Origin: Echinarachnius parma
Taxonomy: Eukaryota > Echinodermata > Echinoidea > Clypeasteroida > Echinarachniidae
Direction of reading: 5' to 3'
Assembly: GCA_037951105.1 (NCBI GenBank)
Contig: JBAMJV010009470.1
Coordinates: 69,501-133,500 of the forward strand
Length of the DNA stretch: 64,000 bases
The position numbers and the translations under genes are program-made. This document shows positions 22,860-35,400 of this stretch, one piece after another (positions within the stretch are counted from its first letter, which is position 1; each line of letters opens with the position of its first letter). A model generated the notes under the pieces. That model saw only the letters and a list, made by a program, of their open reading frames with translations. It was not told the DNA's origin and searched no databases.

Positions 22860-24560
22860 AACATTATAATTGCGTACGTAAATTATACGCGCAAGTTAAG
22901 TCGAGCGTGAACGTACGTACGTACGCGTACGTACGCGTACGTCGTAATTAAATCGCCCGATATTTTTCAGCAATACGGCGTCACGTCATTGTACGGGATA
23001 GGAGAATTTCTAGGATTGCGACTTGTTTGTCATTTTTATCATTTTATTAAAGGAATCCGTGAAGATACGAATGGGTGATTAATTGGAATATACTGATGTG
23101 AGTGGTAAGTGTGATTAAACATTGATTTAACTCTCAACTCGGGCAGAAACCACTTGTTATCGTATGTGATCTGAGCAAGCAGCTAACTTTACAGCCGCAG
23201 GACCCGAACTGGAGGCTGCAGCGATGCCGTAGCTAGCGGCATCCCTTATTACCACTGACCGGCGCGATGGCGGCGCGGTGCAGCTGCGCGGTGCAGCTGC
23301 AGATGGGTAGCATGCCAGCCATGGCCATGCCATGAGCACTTGAATAATTCTCTATCTAGTATATAAATAGTACTAGTAGTATAGACTAAAAACTATGTCT
23401 ATGGAGTAAACTCTCACTAAATCAGAGGTTTAGTAAACTTTACTTGGAAACACTTTAAAGACGTGTGTAGAATGCAGAAACTGAAAGTGAAAGTGAAAAA
23501 GGGTTTTTATTTTTAATTTTATTTTGTTTTTTGTTGAAATTAATTCTTGACTTGATGTCGAACTTTGAAGTTATTATTTGTTTATGTTAATTTTTTTAGT
23601 ATGTCTCCAAAGTAATTGTCTGTCTCCATGATTTTCCATTGTGTGCATCACAATATGACGATGGTGATCCATGTGCTACTCTTCTCCTAGAATCTAGATC
23701 GACAAATCTATCGCTTTCATGGCCTCTTTGACATTATTATTATTGTCATTTTCACTGTCGGCATTCTAGCGATAGATGCTACTGATACGGTCGTCGGTGC
23801 GATCCAAGAACACCGCAAGTCTGCAGTAAAAGTGACTTTGACTTCGACTAAAAAACAACATATTTTCGTACTTTGCGCAAAATTTGTAGCCCTATCAATA
23901 CATTTACTTTAGGGCTACTATAAAACTCACTGATCTTGTGTGTCGCTATACATGTCATTCTATAAATACGGCGATTTGGGAGATTTTACAACGTTCGCCG
24001 TTCAGACTGCCGTTAACGTACACAGATGCAATAATTACGTCATCGCACCTGGACCGATCCATTAAGTTGACACAGGGGTGCAAGCGCGCAGTGAACAAGC
24101 GAGTTGCAAAGAGGTTATAATTATCCGTTCAGTACGGTATCGCTAGCGTGCACGTACTGAAGAAGTAGAAAATCGTCCTCGTAGCATATTGCCGAAGCCT
24201 GTCTGACTTGCACTCACACACACAGCTCAGTCATGTCACGAAAATACATTATTCCATAAATAAATACCAATATTTTGCAAAATAAGTAAATAACACAGAA
24301 TTTGGACGGATCGGGAACGACGATAGCGCAGCGCAATTTGGCGACCCCAGCTATATCACCGCGGTTTATTCGGCCGCCGACAATGGCAATTCATGCTTAT
24401 CGCATCGCCCGCAGCGACTCGGCGACCGGTATATAGCGCGCGACGACGACGTACACGTAGCTAGCTAGCTATCGCGCTGAGCTGCGCTGTATGCACTTTG
24501 AATTCTGGAATGGTGTTTACGTGTACGTTGCATGCTCGTTTATGTGAAGACTTCGCTGCA
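22860..24560. promoter_or_regulatory. CpG-richer stretch with CGTA repeats; possible promoter region
   Basis: CpG is visibly more frequent here than around it, with a (CGTA)n tract at about 22912-22948, GC-rich blocks at 23200-23310 and 24300-24480, and TATATA at about 24430. No gene start could be tied to it, so a regulatory role is only a possibility. The GC-rich short ORF on the minus strand shows no family resemblance. Confidence 0.25.
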
Positions 24561-24696
24561 CCCGAAGTAATCGGAGATAGCGATGAGTATATCATTGATG
24601 CAAGAAAATATGGGATCAGTGTACCAGCTAGAGATAATTTTCATGCGCTATAATATGTACACATTTTCCATGCAATGTGAGCCCAGGCAATTGCTG

Positions 24697-25242
24697 TTAA
24701 GGGGTAGTTTAGTTTTGGTAAGGCTGAACTTAAGTAGCCAAAACCTGCACAGTAACATTATAAACTAATAGTTATAACTCCACCATGCTCGAAAGGTATA
24801 CAAAATTACAAACGACTAAGTAAAAAGCCTGTTATCATTCAAAAAGAGCCATTGAAACACAAGAGGGCGCTTTTTAAAAAGGCATTGGTTTCAACCATTT
24901 TTCATACAAAATTATGCATGTGATGTTTTATTGATATAATGATTAAATAGCGAGATCATCAACAACTATTTAAAAAACGCTTTTGAACATTTTTGAAAAA
25001 GTGCAAGCATTTTTTTTTCTTTTTTCTAAAAATCATCTAATTATTTGGGCCCCAAATAATTATAAGATCAGATATATATTTATTGATATTTCAGCCGTTT
25101 CTGGGTCGATTTTGACCAAATAAAGTTTATTCTGCCATTAAAATTGCATGTTCTCTCAAATTCGACACTCACTTTTTCATTACCGCACAAAAATTTTTTG
25201 ATCTGCAGCGCCCTCTCTACCAAAACTAAACTACCCCTTTAA
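24697..25242. mobile_element. TTAA-flanked MITE, family C (copy 1)
   Basis: It starts TTAAGGGGTAGTTTAGTTTT and ends AAACTAAACTACCCCTTTAA. Closely similar full copies lie at 41788-42338 and 29357-30310 and a shorter one at 38005-38303. Confidence 0.85.
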
Positions 25243-25347
25243 GTACAGCGAAAGTTTTGTGGGCTGATAAACGCTAGTTATTTTCATTCGTACAATCAGT
25301 AGTCGTAGTCAGTAGACAGGAGGGCAGGCGCTAGTACTAGTAGTGCC

Positions 25348-25421
25348 ATGGATCGTTTTCTGGTGAAAAAAGGGCCCTTGGCCTTGCCCGGGACCTCTAA
25401 ATGTCCTACAACTACAACAAG
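25348..25421 (+). CDS. Possible isolated 5' coding exon (MDRFLVKK…)
   Basis: An ATG at 25348 opens MDRFLVKKGPLALPGTSKCP, then four Thr-rich residues, and meets a plausible donor AACAAG|GTGAAT. A Met-Asp-Arg/Lys-Phe-Leu-x-Lys-Lys start is common in hAT transposase-derived and TTF/zinc-finger proteins, so this could be the first exon of such a gene or a relic. No continuing exon was found before the phosphatase gene. Low confidence. Confidence 0.25.
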
Positions 25422-25892
25422 GTGAATGTTAATGCCAGTGGAGTATGTTTTTTCATGATTGTTAAACATGAATCATTCATGTATTTGTTCAAGGATGCAG
25501 TTTGTTGCTTTCAGTTGTGATTGTGTATTTAATAAGAGGGTAGGAACTAGGATAATCATTTATTAGACTCTCAGCAGTGAAAACAATGTAATAAAAAATA
25601 GCCCTCATGAGCCTCAAAATAGCCCTCGTGAACATGTTCACGAGGGCGTTTTTTCCCCTCCAAATTTTCAAAATAGCCCTCGTGAAAAAAAAAGTATTTT
25701 TTTGGTTGATGACAATATTTTAAAATAAAATTCCTTTAACCAGAGTAGGAAAAACTGTACCAAACCTGTCCTACTAAAACCATCGACTGATCTTTTATTT
25801 TTTTAAATAACTTTCAGTTTTAGATCATGCTGCATTACATGCTCATCAAATTCTCATCAAATTCTCATCAGTGGCACAACTTTAGTCCAGGC

Positions 25893-26300
25893 TTAAAGGG
25901 GACCAACACATATCACACAAGAACAACACATACAATTATATGTTTTGGTACTGTTGTGTGATATCAAATAGATGCCCAACACTTTGCAAAGGGTTGTGTA
26001 ATTCATAAACAGTGCAATTAATTACCACCACTTACGGAACCATTATGGCCTCATGGTTCCATACGCATCAAACCTGTGGGAGTGTGCCAATTCTATTCAC
26101 GCATACATTTGGGGACAATAGATTCACGGACGATGCATTCATCCTAGACAAAAGGTAGTCTTCGTATGCAGACCCATGAACACAGTTGTAGTATGGTGAT
26201 CATGCATTTTCCAAAATATAATTTTTCTAAACTCTTTGTGACTACTAAAAGTGTTAACTTTTTTAATAAGAATATTTGTTTTGGTGGTGGTACCCTTTAA
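25893..26300. mobile_element. TTAA-flanked MITE, family A (copy 3)
   Basis: TTAA at both ends, with inner blocks TTTGGTACTGTTGTGTGATA, CACTTACGGAACCA and TAGTATGGTGAT in the family order. It is more diverged than copies 1, 2 and 5. Confidence 0.8.
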
Positions 26301-26414
26301 AAGACCTTAATTACTAGGAACTGTTTAAACCATGTCATACAGGTCTGTGAAATTTGTGTCTTCATTATCAAAGCTAATCCCTCTGCAAAGGCATCTACAT
26401 GTAGACAAAGTGTC

Positions 26415-26518
26415 TCTTGACATTCCAGCGATAGCATACCGGGTCACCAGTAATTTGTGTCCTGGATCATCCAGCACATTATATTGAATGGTAAATAAAT
26501 TACTGGAATGTCAAGCAA
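26415..26518. repeat. Short inverted repeat
   Basis: CTTGACATTCCAG and CTGGAATGTCAAG bound about 100 bases; a second inner pair (CCAGTAATTTG / AAATTACTGG) also pairs. It could be a small MITE or a structured element. No target duplication is clear. Confidence 0.45.
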
Positions 26519-26906
26519 CCCTTTTTCCAGAGCTTAGTTTTAGAAGCTGAACTACAGGATTCAAATTCAATGTATGATGGAAAAGCAATTAGAATATCTC
26601 TGGTGGCACCCATCAATGGACTAGTCAAATTCCACACTGTGTTAAAACGGTTTAACCGATTACCAGTAAATTCTGTCATTTTAGCAGATACTAAAGTTGG
26701 GCCAATGATGAGATGTTCAAAGCATAACAAATTTTGGGCCATTTTAAAGAGAGTACCCCATACTTATCATCTGAACTGTTTCCAGTAGATAGATTGGATG
26801 AATATAATACTCTCGTGAAATTTTAGATCAAACAATGTCGTAACTTGGAGTTTACGAACGAAATAAAAACAAAAAACCTGCAAATTTTTTCAAATATTTA
26901 CCTGAT

Positions 26907-27660
26907 TTAAAGAGGACCACCGCTCAAAGAACAAAACTGGCTTAGATGTTTTAGTTCTGTTATTTGGTCCAACCTTTCAAAGGGTTGTGTTATTCATAAA
27001 TAAGGCACTTAATAACCTGATCATACAAAACCTTACAAGGCCTTACTGTACATGTACATGTAGGTCCTGTAAGCACCAAAGCGAGTGCAATTCTGTACAC
27101 ATGTACATTAGGAGCTAGCATACGTCCTTGATTTAGACAGGGCTCCACGCTTACGCTTTTTTTGTCAGTGGCCCGGTTTTGCCAGTGAACAAATTCCTTC
27201 CCCTATTCTGGTGGCCCGAAAGAAAAATTAACTGGCCCAACATTTGTTTTCATGAGTAAACTTTTGAATTACTCTTCAAAATATCACTCTTTCCTGATCA
27301 AGCCTGTGATAAAAAATGAAGCATGACATGGAAGAAAACAAGATTTTTCTAATACTGTTGAATGTCAGGTTGAAAATCTGCTGGCCCAATCTGGCCAACC
27401 AAATCTGACTACATTTTATCTGGCCTGAAGTGCAATTTCACTGGCCCTGGGCCAGCGGGCCAGTGTGAGTGTCGAGCCCTGCAATAGACTTGTCTTCTTC
27501 TGCAGACACATGCACACATACATTGTTATTAATTGAGTTTTCTAATTATAGAATTTTTCTGGAAACTTTTTGTTTTGTTTTACTTTTTGGTGGAATAGAC
27601 TATTAAAACTATTATCTTTGATTTATAAGAACATTATTTTGGGGTGTTGGATCCCTTTAA
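26907..27660. mobile_element. TTAA-flanked MITE, family A (copy 4), interrupted by a GGCCCG element
   Basis: Family A blocks flank an insertion at 27138-27481. TTAA occurs at both borders, and the right TTAA (27657-27660) is also the left border of a family B element. Confidence 0.7.
27138..27481. mobile_element. Short CAGGGCTC…GAGCCCTG element with GGCCCG/TGGCCC blocks
   Basis: Perfect 8-base terminal inverted repeat CAGGGCTC / GAGCCCTG, with internal GTGGCCCG and CTGGCCC repeats like those in the larger elements at 14002 and 38843. I do not see a clean target duplication. hAT-like ends are likely. Confidence 0.7.
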
Positions 27661-27945
27661 ATGGCTCTACATGTACATGTAGTAACTTTGTTGACATCAC
27701 ATATATGTGCAAAGATAGATGAATGGTTGATGAATTGTGTATTCTTGTGATCTGATATATTGGATGTACATGTACTATGGCCGAGTAAATGTATATTTTT
27801 AACGAAAGAAAAATTTGAAGAAAACAAAATCCTGTTCCATGCTTCTACATGTATTAGTAATACAAATACAACAAGGTATGATAAAACGACTATATAGTTC
27901 TTAGTATGTTTTGTGGATTTGGATTATGCTACTAGATCCCTTTAA
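27657..27945. mobile_element. TTAA-flanked MITE, family B (copy 2)
   Basis: It shares GTAGTAACTTTGTTGACAT and ACAACAAGGTATGAT blocks with 8878-9263 and ends ACTAGATCCCTTTAA. Its left TTAA is shared with the adjacent family A copy. Confidence 0.75.
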
Positions 27946-29356
27946 TACTGTAAACTTGGTAATATTTGTGGTACATTGTAAATAATGTAGGTAAATTGTC
28001 TGAACAGAGGTAACGATTTGACTGCCAGACAACTAAATGGCTGCCCATAGTGATGAAGTTTTAAACTCAAATGTGTTGGGCACGTATCTATTTCTTCCAA
28101 AGTAGAAATCTGAGTCTGGGTAATGTTGTGAACTGGTATATTATGATACAGATAAACGTTATTTGTCCTTTAATTGCAAGTCAGAAAATATGCACATTTG
28201 AACCAATCAGATTTGCACATTTGTTCAATTGCAACTGTACAATAGATTGCAAATCTTTGCCCTGGTACGACAACTATAACATTGCTTACAATTTTAGTGT
28301 TTCAAAGCTTATTTTTGGAGGGCCCCCGAGCTGGGCCAGTGAACCAGTGATTGGATGTTTGAACTTTGAACCCCATTAGCAGCTGTCCTAAACAACAAAT
28401 CAGAACCAACTTTGTCTAGGAAGCTAGCTATGCACTGGATTGCCCAGCCCTTGACATTGCTGAGGGATTGTCTTTATTTGTCTAAGCATTGTTTTCTATA
28501 GAGTGAGTCACTGCACTGGCATTCCTGCAAGACTTTGACTGTGTACATAACGCTTACAGCCAGTCCTCTTTAACTCCATTTGTAAACATACCAGTGGAAG
28601 GAATCATTGTGCATGCCATGCAGTTAATGTTAATTTGTAGGAATCCTTACTATGTAAACAGCAGTAGGTAGTACATGTAGGCATACTCCAATTCAAAGTG
28701 TACTTCATGTGCACTGCACTGAGTTTAATTTTACAGTGCACATTATTATGGCATGTTAGTATGTGGTTTATCCATGGATTGTATCTGCTAGTACAATAAT
28801 CCATGGTTTATCCAAGGCTTCCAAGCATGGATCCACTTCTGTGCAAGCAAGTCTTCCACTTTATTCAGTTAAAGTACTTTTCCTCAATTGCCTGATGATG
28901 GTTATTGTAAAGACACACAGAGAGGAGCATGGACATTTATGTATTTTGAATTGTAATTCAAAACATGGCATAATATAAATCACTTTATAGCCTCTGAAGA
29001 AGATTCTGCTAGGATCGAAAATTTAGGCCCTATATTGACTCTCATAATATAAATACCATAAACTTTGAAGGCATTATGCTGAAAACATTATGATCCATAC
29101 AATAAATGAATAACATACATAATAAAATGTATTTCATGGTTATTCATTTTTTATACTCAAACTGTCTAGTTTTACTGAACCATATGGACAACATACATGT
29201 AGACAATAGGTACTCGTATTCATTGTATTTAGAATACACAAGATGTGTGATCAAATTTTAAGTTCTTGTTGGCAGTAACACTAACAGGGCATATGACTTC
29301 GGCAAATTCTGAGTGAAGTAGTCAAGTCAAGACACTACAAAAGTACTGCAAAGTAC
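27946..29356. other. Intergenic sequence without recognised gene
   Basis: No conserved coding segment was seen. A block AGTCAGAAAATATG…TTTGAACCAAT at about 28175-28215 recurs near 37694-37735 and is probably a dispersed repeat. A small inverted pair with CCATGGATTGTA lies near 28770-28810. Confidence 0.4.
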
Positions 29357-30310
29357 TTAAAGGGATAGTTGAGTTCTGGTAAAGAGAGTACAGTTTTTGG
29401 TCAAACTGAATTTTAGTTACCAAAACCTGCACCATTACATTACAAATTAATAGTTAACTCCACCATGCTTGAAAAGAAATACAAAATTACAAATGACTAA
29501 GTAAAAAGCCTGTTATCATTAAAAAAGAGCCGTTAAAACTCAAGAGGGCACTCTCTGAACACTCATCGGTTTCAACCATTTTAATTACAATATTGTGCAT
29601 GTGGTGTTTTGTTGAAATAGTGATTAGATAGAGAGATAGTGAACAATTATTAAAAAACCTCTTTTGTAAATTTTTTGAAAAAGGAAGCATTACAATTTAA
29701 CGGCTGGTTCAAAATTATCGAATAAATGTGGGGCCCCACATATTTCAGCCATTTCTGAACCGATTTTGATCAAATAAAGTTTATTCTGTCATTAAAATTA
29801 TATGCTCTTTCGAATTTGACACTCAGTTTTTCATTATCTCACAAAAAAATTATTTTGTGTAGCGCCCTCTGCATAGCTGCCAACTGTTACGAAAAATTCG
29901 TAATTGTTACGAATTTCCCACCTTCTTTACGAAATTACGAATACTCCTTCTATAATTACGAATTTTGAAGAAAAAAAAAAAGCCTTTTTTTCGTTTTTTT
30001 TCGTTTTCACGTTTTTAAACGTATAGAGACAACGTTTAAACGTAAATCTGACCAAATCATACCTAGTAATTGTGCAAAAATGATGAAAAATAGGGCCATG
30101 GACGCCGGCCGCAATGGACTCCGGCCGCAATGTACTCTGCGCTTCACGCTCCAGAGCCCTAAAGCGAGCCCTGGACCCCGGCTAAAGGGACTTCGCGCTT
30201 GTGATGTGTGCTTCGTGCACATGATATTCAGTTTTGCTTAAATGTTACTAATTTAAAATTCCAAATGTTGGCAGCTATGCCTCTATACCAAAACTCAACT
30301 ATCCCTTTAA
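29357..30310. mobile_element. TTAA-flanked MITE, family C (copy 2), with insertion
   Basis: It begins TTAAAGGGATAGTTGAGTTC and ends CAAAACTCAACTATCCCTTTAA. Compared with copies at 24697 and 41788, it carries a 410-base insertion near its right end. Confidence 0.85.
29871..30280. mobile_element. 410-base MITE with GCATAGCTGCCAAC ends and CTCT duplication
   Basis: The ends GCATAGCTGCCAAC and GTTGGCAGCTATGC are perfect 14-base inverted repeats; CTCT flanks both sides (29867-29870, 30281-30284) while the empty-site sequence in other family C copies shows CTCT followed by ACCAAAAC. The interior has CGGCCGCAATG repeats and no ORF. Confidence 0.88.
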
Positions 30311-31849
30311 ACTAGGCAGTCCAACCATGTGCTGTCTGTCTGTTGTTGATGATCAAGTTCTTAAATGCTGTCATGTGTGTCTCATCCCCTCATTTATTGT
30401 GCGTTAAAGATTTTATATCTTGTAAAGTGGGCATTTATCGCTCAGTGTTATTTTGAAGTCTGCAACAAATGAGGATATTAGCAGAGGTAACAATATAGGC
30501 CCATTGTATTACACTGTTTGGCCCTCGTCCTGGATCAATACGAGTGGTATTGATTTTATGCAGCGTGGAGGTGTGGAATGCTTTTGTTGGCATTTTTATA
30601 GTGTTGGTTGGGGGTGCATTTGAATGGAACAGATGCTAGATACCGATGATACAATTTCCATTATAGTACTCCCACTACTGTAATTTGTATTTCATAATGT
30701 TTTGACTGCCTGTAGTGTATAGTCAATGTACTGCACAGTACATGTAAATTGTATTGTGTTCAACTATACAATGATAAATAGTGCAAACTTTGTAGAAGCT
30801 CAAATACACTTGTAGTATGGCAAATTAAAAACAAATGGCAATGTTGGTCTGGTGAAAACCTGGAATTTTTGTCAACAACTTCAATTCATGACTGCGAATT
30901 GTGAAGAATGAAAGTTTAAGAGTGAAAAGGAGCAGTTGGAAACCCATTTTCTTCGCTCTTTTTCATTCATATTAATATATTTCTGGTCAGTTTCTTCATG
31001 TGTTTGAATTAATGAAAGTTTAAGTTAGATTTCATAATTTAATGTTTCAAAAAGAAAACAGAGCATAATTGTAAGGGGAAGATAAACAGTACATGTAGCA
31101 CAAATTGATCATAAATGTATGTTCTGTGTGCATACTGTAACTTTGCAAACTACATGTAGGAACTGAGATGACATTGTGCCGGTCTGTGAATATTATACTA
31201 GAAAAAAATGTCTTGAGTACCTCAAATTTAAACAAAAATGTGTAAATGCTGTCTATAATCTTCAAATAAACATGGTAGTATGGAAAGGCCCTCATATAGT
31301 AAGTAGTCCAATGCTAATGTGATATCTTCTTGTTTGTTTGTTTTGGCGTACGTCCTCGGTTGAGAAAGAAAATATCGATATTCACTTTTTGTACTTCAGA
31401 GATCATGTTTTTCATTTGGGAGCCTTGTAGATAGCAAATAAAATAATTATTATTTGATTTTTATTTGACATCACATCAGTAGAGTGGTGAAGTGTGACAT
31501 CATAAAAAATATATTTTTAGAATTTTCAAATTTGAACTTCACTTTCCGAAAGAGCATAAAAAATAATGTCCCAATACCGAAAATCAATTGAATATGTTAA
31601 GTATTGGCTGAGATGCCCATCCAAATGAATTTTATTTCAATAGACAATCAGTGTTATACTGTACTTTAGTGCTCTGGTTCATAAAGTTATGAAAATCTTT
31701 ATCAGTTGGAATACCCAGGCCAAGTTATTCTGCAGCACAGTATACTGCATAACCTAAATGTGTAAAGTATTTAATGTTAAATGTTGAAGCTAGTAGGACA
31801 TAATGTACATTTAATCACCTTCATATTCTCCCCTGTGTGTATTTTGCAG
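30311..31849. other. Upstream region of the phosphatase gene, nothing recognised
   Basis: AT-rich sequence without recognised exons or complete repeats. The promoter or further noncoding 5' exons of the downstream gene may be here or further left, but nothing in the sequence decides it. Confidence 0.4.
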
Positions 31850-32238
31850 AATGCCACCTATGAAGCCAGCCCTACATGTTGGAATGGATCAGGTATCACA
31901 GCGATGCAACCAATCCACTGATAAGGGATGCCCGTTGTTTGGAGAGGAATTATGTTGTGAATACCGGGCATAGCTGCACGCAGTGAGACCAAGAGCGGAG
32001 ACACCACTTTGTAACCATGTGGAGATGTTTGGAAGCACATGATCATTGAGGAAGGAATTGAATAAAGTGCACAACGCAATGGCTAGCAAAAACAGGAAGC
32101 CAATCTAGCCTCTATTACCTTTATATTTTCGAATTGTAATCTATCATTCATTGAAATTCTGACCTTGTGTTGAATATTTGGAAAATCAAATTTTGTGATC
32201 GGTAGCGAATACGCAACTATTCGCCCAGCGCAGGAAAG
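31850..32238 (+). other. Probable 5' UTR part of phosphatase exon 1
   Basis: A pyrimidine-rich tract ending TTTTGCAG at 31849 is a plausible acceptor, followed by sequence leading to the start ATG without another convincing acceptor. If used, a noncoding first exon lies upstream. Confidence 0.4.
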
Positions 32239-32412
32239 ATGCCGTTACGTCTTCGCCTGAAGAAGACGCGGCGCTACAATGTCTCGGGAAAGAACTCGTT
32301 CGTTGCCAAGGTGCAGCTGTTGGACAATGGGTTCATGGAGATTACCCTGACGCCCGAGAGCCTGGGACAGGACTGCTTGGACACTATAGCGCAGAAGTTG
32401 CAACTAGAGGAG
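32239..32412 (+). CDS. PTPN21: Phosphatase exon 1 (start codon, FERM F1)
   Basis: 58 codons from the ATG, ending [12 protein letters not shown] before donor GAG|GTACGT. The basic start with KKTRRYNV is a family hallmark and fixes the start. Confidence 0.94.
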
Positions 32413-35400
32413 GTACGTTGTCTTACAATTCACTCATTTTTATAAGATTCATATATAAACACATGTGTACACATTTTTCAGCTGTTAACATGGATAGCCT
32501 TATTTTGAATTTTCCCCAAAATTATGAACAGTTTAAACAATCTTATTCGCTCATTTAATAATTTCAGATTTTTATTTTATATTCTTTGAAATGGAAAATT
32601 AAAATGTTCCTACATCTACTTGGAAAGAAAGTTAGCTAAATTTTATGGTGATCATATTGTAATGATTTAATGTTCATCAGTTCTTCATAGATTACATTTT
32701 TAGTATACTTTAGGTAATACTAGTTTTATTTGTTTTTCTAAAGGACCAAATGTATGTATTTTGTAATGGCCGTATCTAGGATGTTTCATGTATACATAAA
32801 TTATTTCAAACAAACACATATTTTACATAGTTTACATGGAACACAAATTGCAGAAATACCATTCCTCATATTAGTCATTACTCAATGCCTGGTAGTGGTA
32901 TGGTTAGACTGAGTCTGTGGGAGGTTTGTCACAATTAATTAGATCACAAACACACCCATGCTGTGACTAGTGGGGGTGTGGTTTTTTAAAATTTTTATTG
33001 AAGACCATCAGATGAATGTATGCAGGGCATGTACATAATGTACTTACTGTAACTCTGTAAGGCTATGAAATGCATTGCATATTTTTAATCTATCTGATTG
33101 TTATTTATGGTTACCACTACCAGTGTATGCTTCACTGCCACCATCAGCGGCAGTGGTTTAGCTTTTTTAAAGGATTAATTAAGAATTTGTTTTTGTTTTG
33201 TTGTGGTTTCATAATCAAAATATTTTCAGAATGAATGGTGGGGGCTAGGATTCAAAAAAAGAAATACCCACTGGTGCATAATTTGCAGTCACAAAATCTT
33301 GTGAAATTTTGGGGTTGTGGAAAAAATGTCAGAAAATTGATCAAAATTTGTAATAGCCTTTGGAAAGGAAAACAGCCCAATGTTCATACATGTGCTGTTT
33401 TACATTTCACGTATCTATGGTTGTTGTCAGCAGTAATGGCTAGTTTAGTGTGTGTTTTTTATTCAATTGCACTCTTTTAGTGATACAAGTATGTAGTATT
33501 AGAATACAATCCCTTTAATTTTTGAGAGCAGATTAGGGACAAGGTTAGGAGAAGCCATACATGTAGAAACATCACTTCCCATTTCCTGGTCTTACCAGTA
33601 CTAGCCTTAGAAACACTTTTCTATGAAAAATAGTAGAGCCAAATAGTACAGTGAACTTACAGTACAATACAATTATCCAGTGTTCATCTGCATTTACATG
33701 TAGCATGAATTCACCATTCATGCGCTTTGTACATCATTCTGGTACTTTCGTAGTTGTATAGTACATGTGCTGTGCTGAAACTTGAAAGACTACCCAATCA
33801 GTTTAAATGTCCATGTTGGGGATGTCTCAAATGGAAGACATTTGGAAGAAATATATGTTTGTACTGTAATTGTGCATGAAATTTAATTTTCAAGCCAGAA
33901 TTTATGGTTCATGTTAGGCCTGAGTCATGTCGGATATATTCGGAACCGGGTCCCGATAAACTTTTACCGGTCGGGAACCGGTATCCCGATAAATTTTTAC
34001 CGTCGAAACTCGGACGGGTAAAATCACGCAATCGTACAAGCATCGGCAAAAATGCACTGTTTGGGGCTTATATTGCTCTTTTTATATGCAATAACATAAC
34101 AAATACTGAGGCTTTTATGAATTTACATATCAATCTTTACGGGAAAATAGTTACAGACTATCCAGAATTAACTCAGTGTTGCAAGAAAAGTATTTTTTCC
34201 GAAGTAAATTGGACCTAGAAATCGATCGGTTGTAGCTAGCTAGCAGCAAGTTTTCGAGCCGTTGTTTCATGCATATCGCTCGTATACTTTGCGTGCAGGT
34301 TACGCGAGATCCTTCCGCGACGGAGCTATGTTAATTCATCCGCCATACGTTATACATGTAGCCGTTTTTTATCGATATTTTGCGTACGGTAATTGTTTTC
34401 ATTGTTTTGGGGCTCATTTTTGTTTCTGTTCAGCTATCAAACACCATGAAATCCTGTAAGTAGAATATCCAAACATTTTAAAATGTTGCAAATGACCAAA
34501 ATACGTATTTTGAGCCACTTTTGAATGCACTGGCTCATCAGCTGGATCATACGAAGATCCATCAGACAACTCCCCTGGAGTATCGGTCTAACTTTGTGTG
34601 CACATCCGCCAATAATATCGTTCAAATGACTAGCAATTTTGCGCTTCCTGTTCAATTTATGACTGTCAAACGAAGTAACGAACCAAGAATTTCTCGAAAA
34701 TAACCACTCTTTAAAGTAAATGATATCAATTGCCCCGTTTTTACTTGAATTCCACTACATTAAGTGATTATCTTAATTTCTTTTTTAACATTTTTTTTTT
34801 TTTTTTTTTTTTCGGGGCACCGTTACCGATATAACGAAACCGGGTCCCGATTGAAACGGTCGGTAACCGGTGTGATCGACCGAACCGACTCAGCCTTAGT
34901 TCATGTACATATACCCTCCAATTGTTTTATTGAATTTGTAGCCTGACAAAGACAAATTGTATTGATTCCTTTCAGTACATTTATATATGAAGATACTTGT
35001 CAGAAACACCTGTCTTTGCATTGGCTTCTTGTATAAACACACACTATGACTGGAGAAACCAGTAAAAAAAATACAGGGCGAATTCACCCCAGAAATGCCA
35101 AAAAGAGCCCCCCCCCCCCCCCCCCCCCCCCGAAAATCATACACGTAAAAGAGCCCCGAAAATGTGCAAAAAAACAATCATGTCAATGCAAAGCAATGCA
35201 GGCAAGCTTGAGAAGTAGTATTAAAGGGTACCATCACCCAAAAATAATATTACATATAAATGAAAGGCAACACCTTTAGTAGTCCATTCCATCAACAAGT
35301 TCACAAAAATATGTTTCCAGACAAAAAATATATAATTGGAAAACGCATCACCATTCTAAAGCATGCGTTCATGGGTCTGAATTACGAAGACTAATTTGTC

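Noticed and set aside
22912-22948. (CGTA)n tract considered as a regulatory palindrome
   Set aside because: It is a simple tandem repeat; no supporting gene start nearby.
22860-24560. CpG-rich region as the definite phosphatase promoter
   Set aside because: It lies about 8 kb before the start codon with no visible linking exon; kept only as a low-confidence regulatory candidate.
26500-26788. Overlapping ORFs of 72-80 codons on both strands
   Set aside because: Neither translation resembles a known domain and no splice continuation was found.
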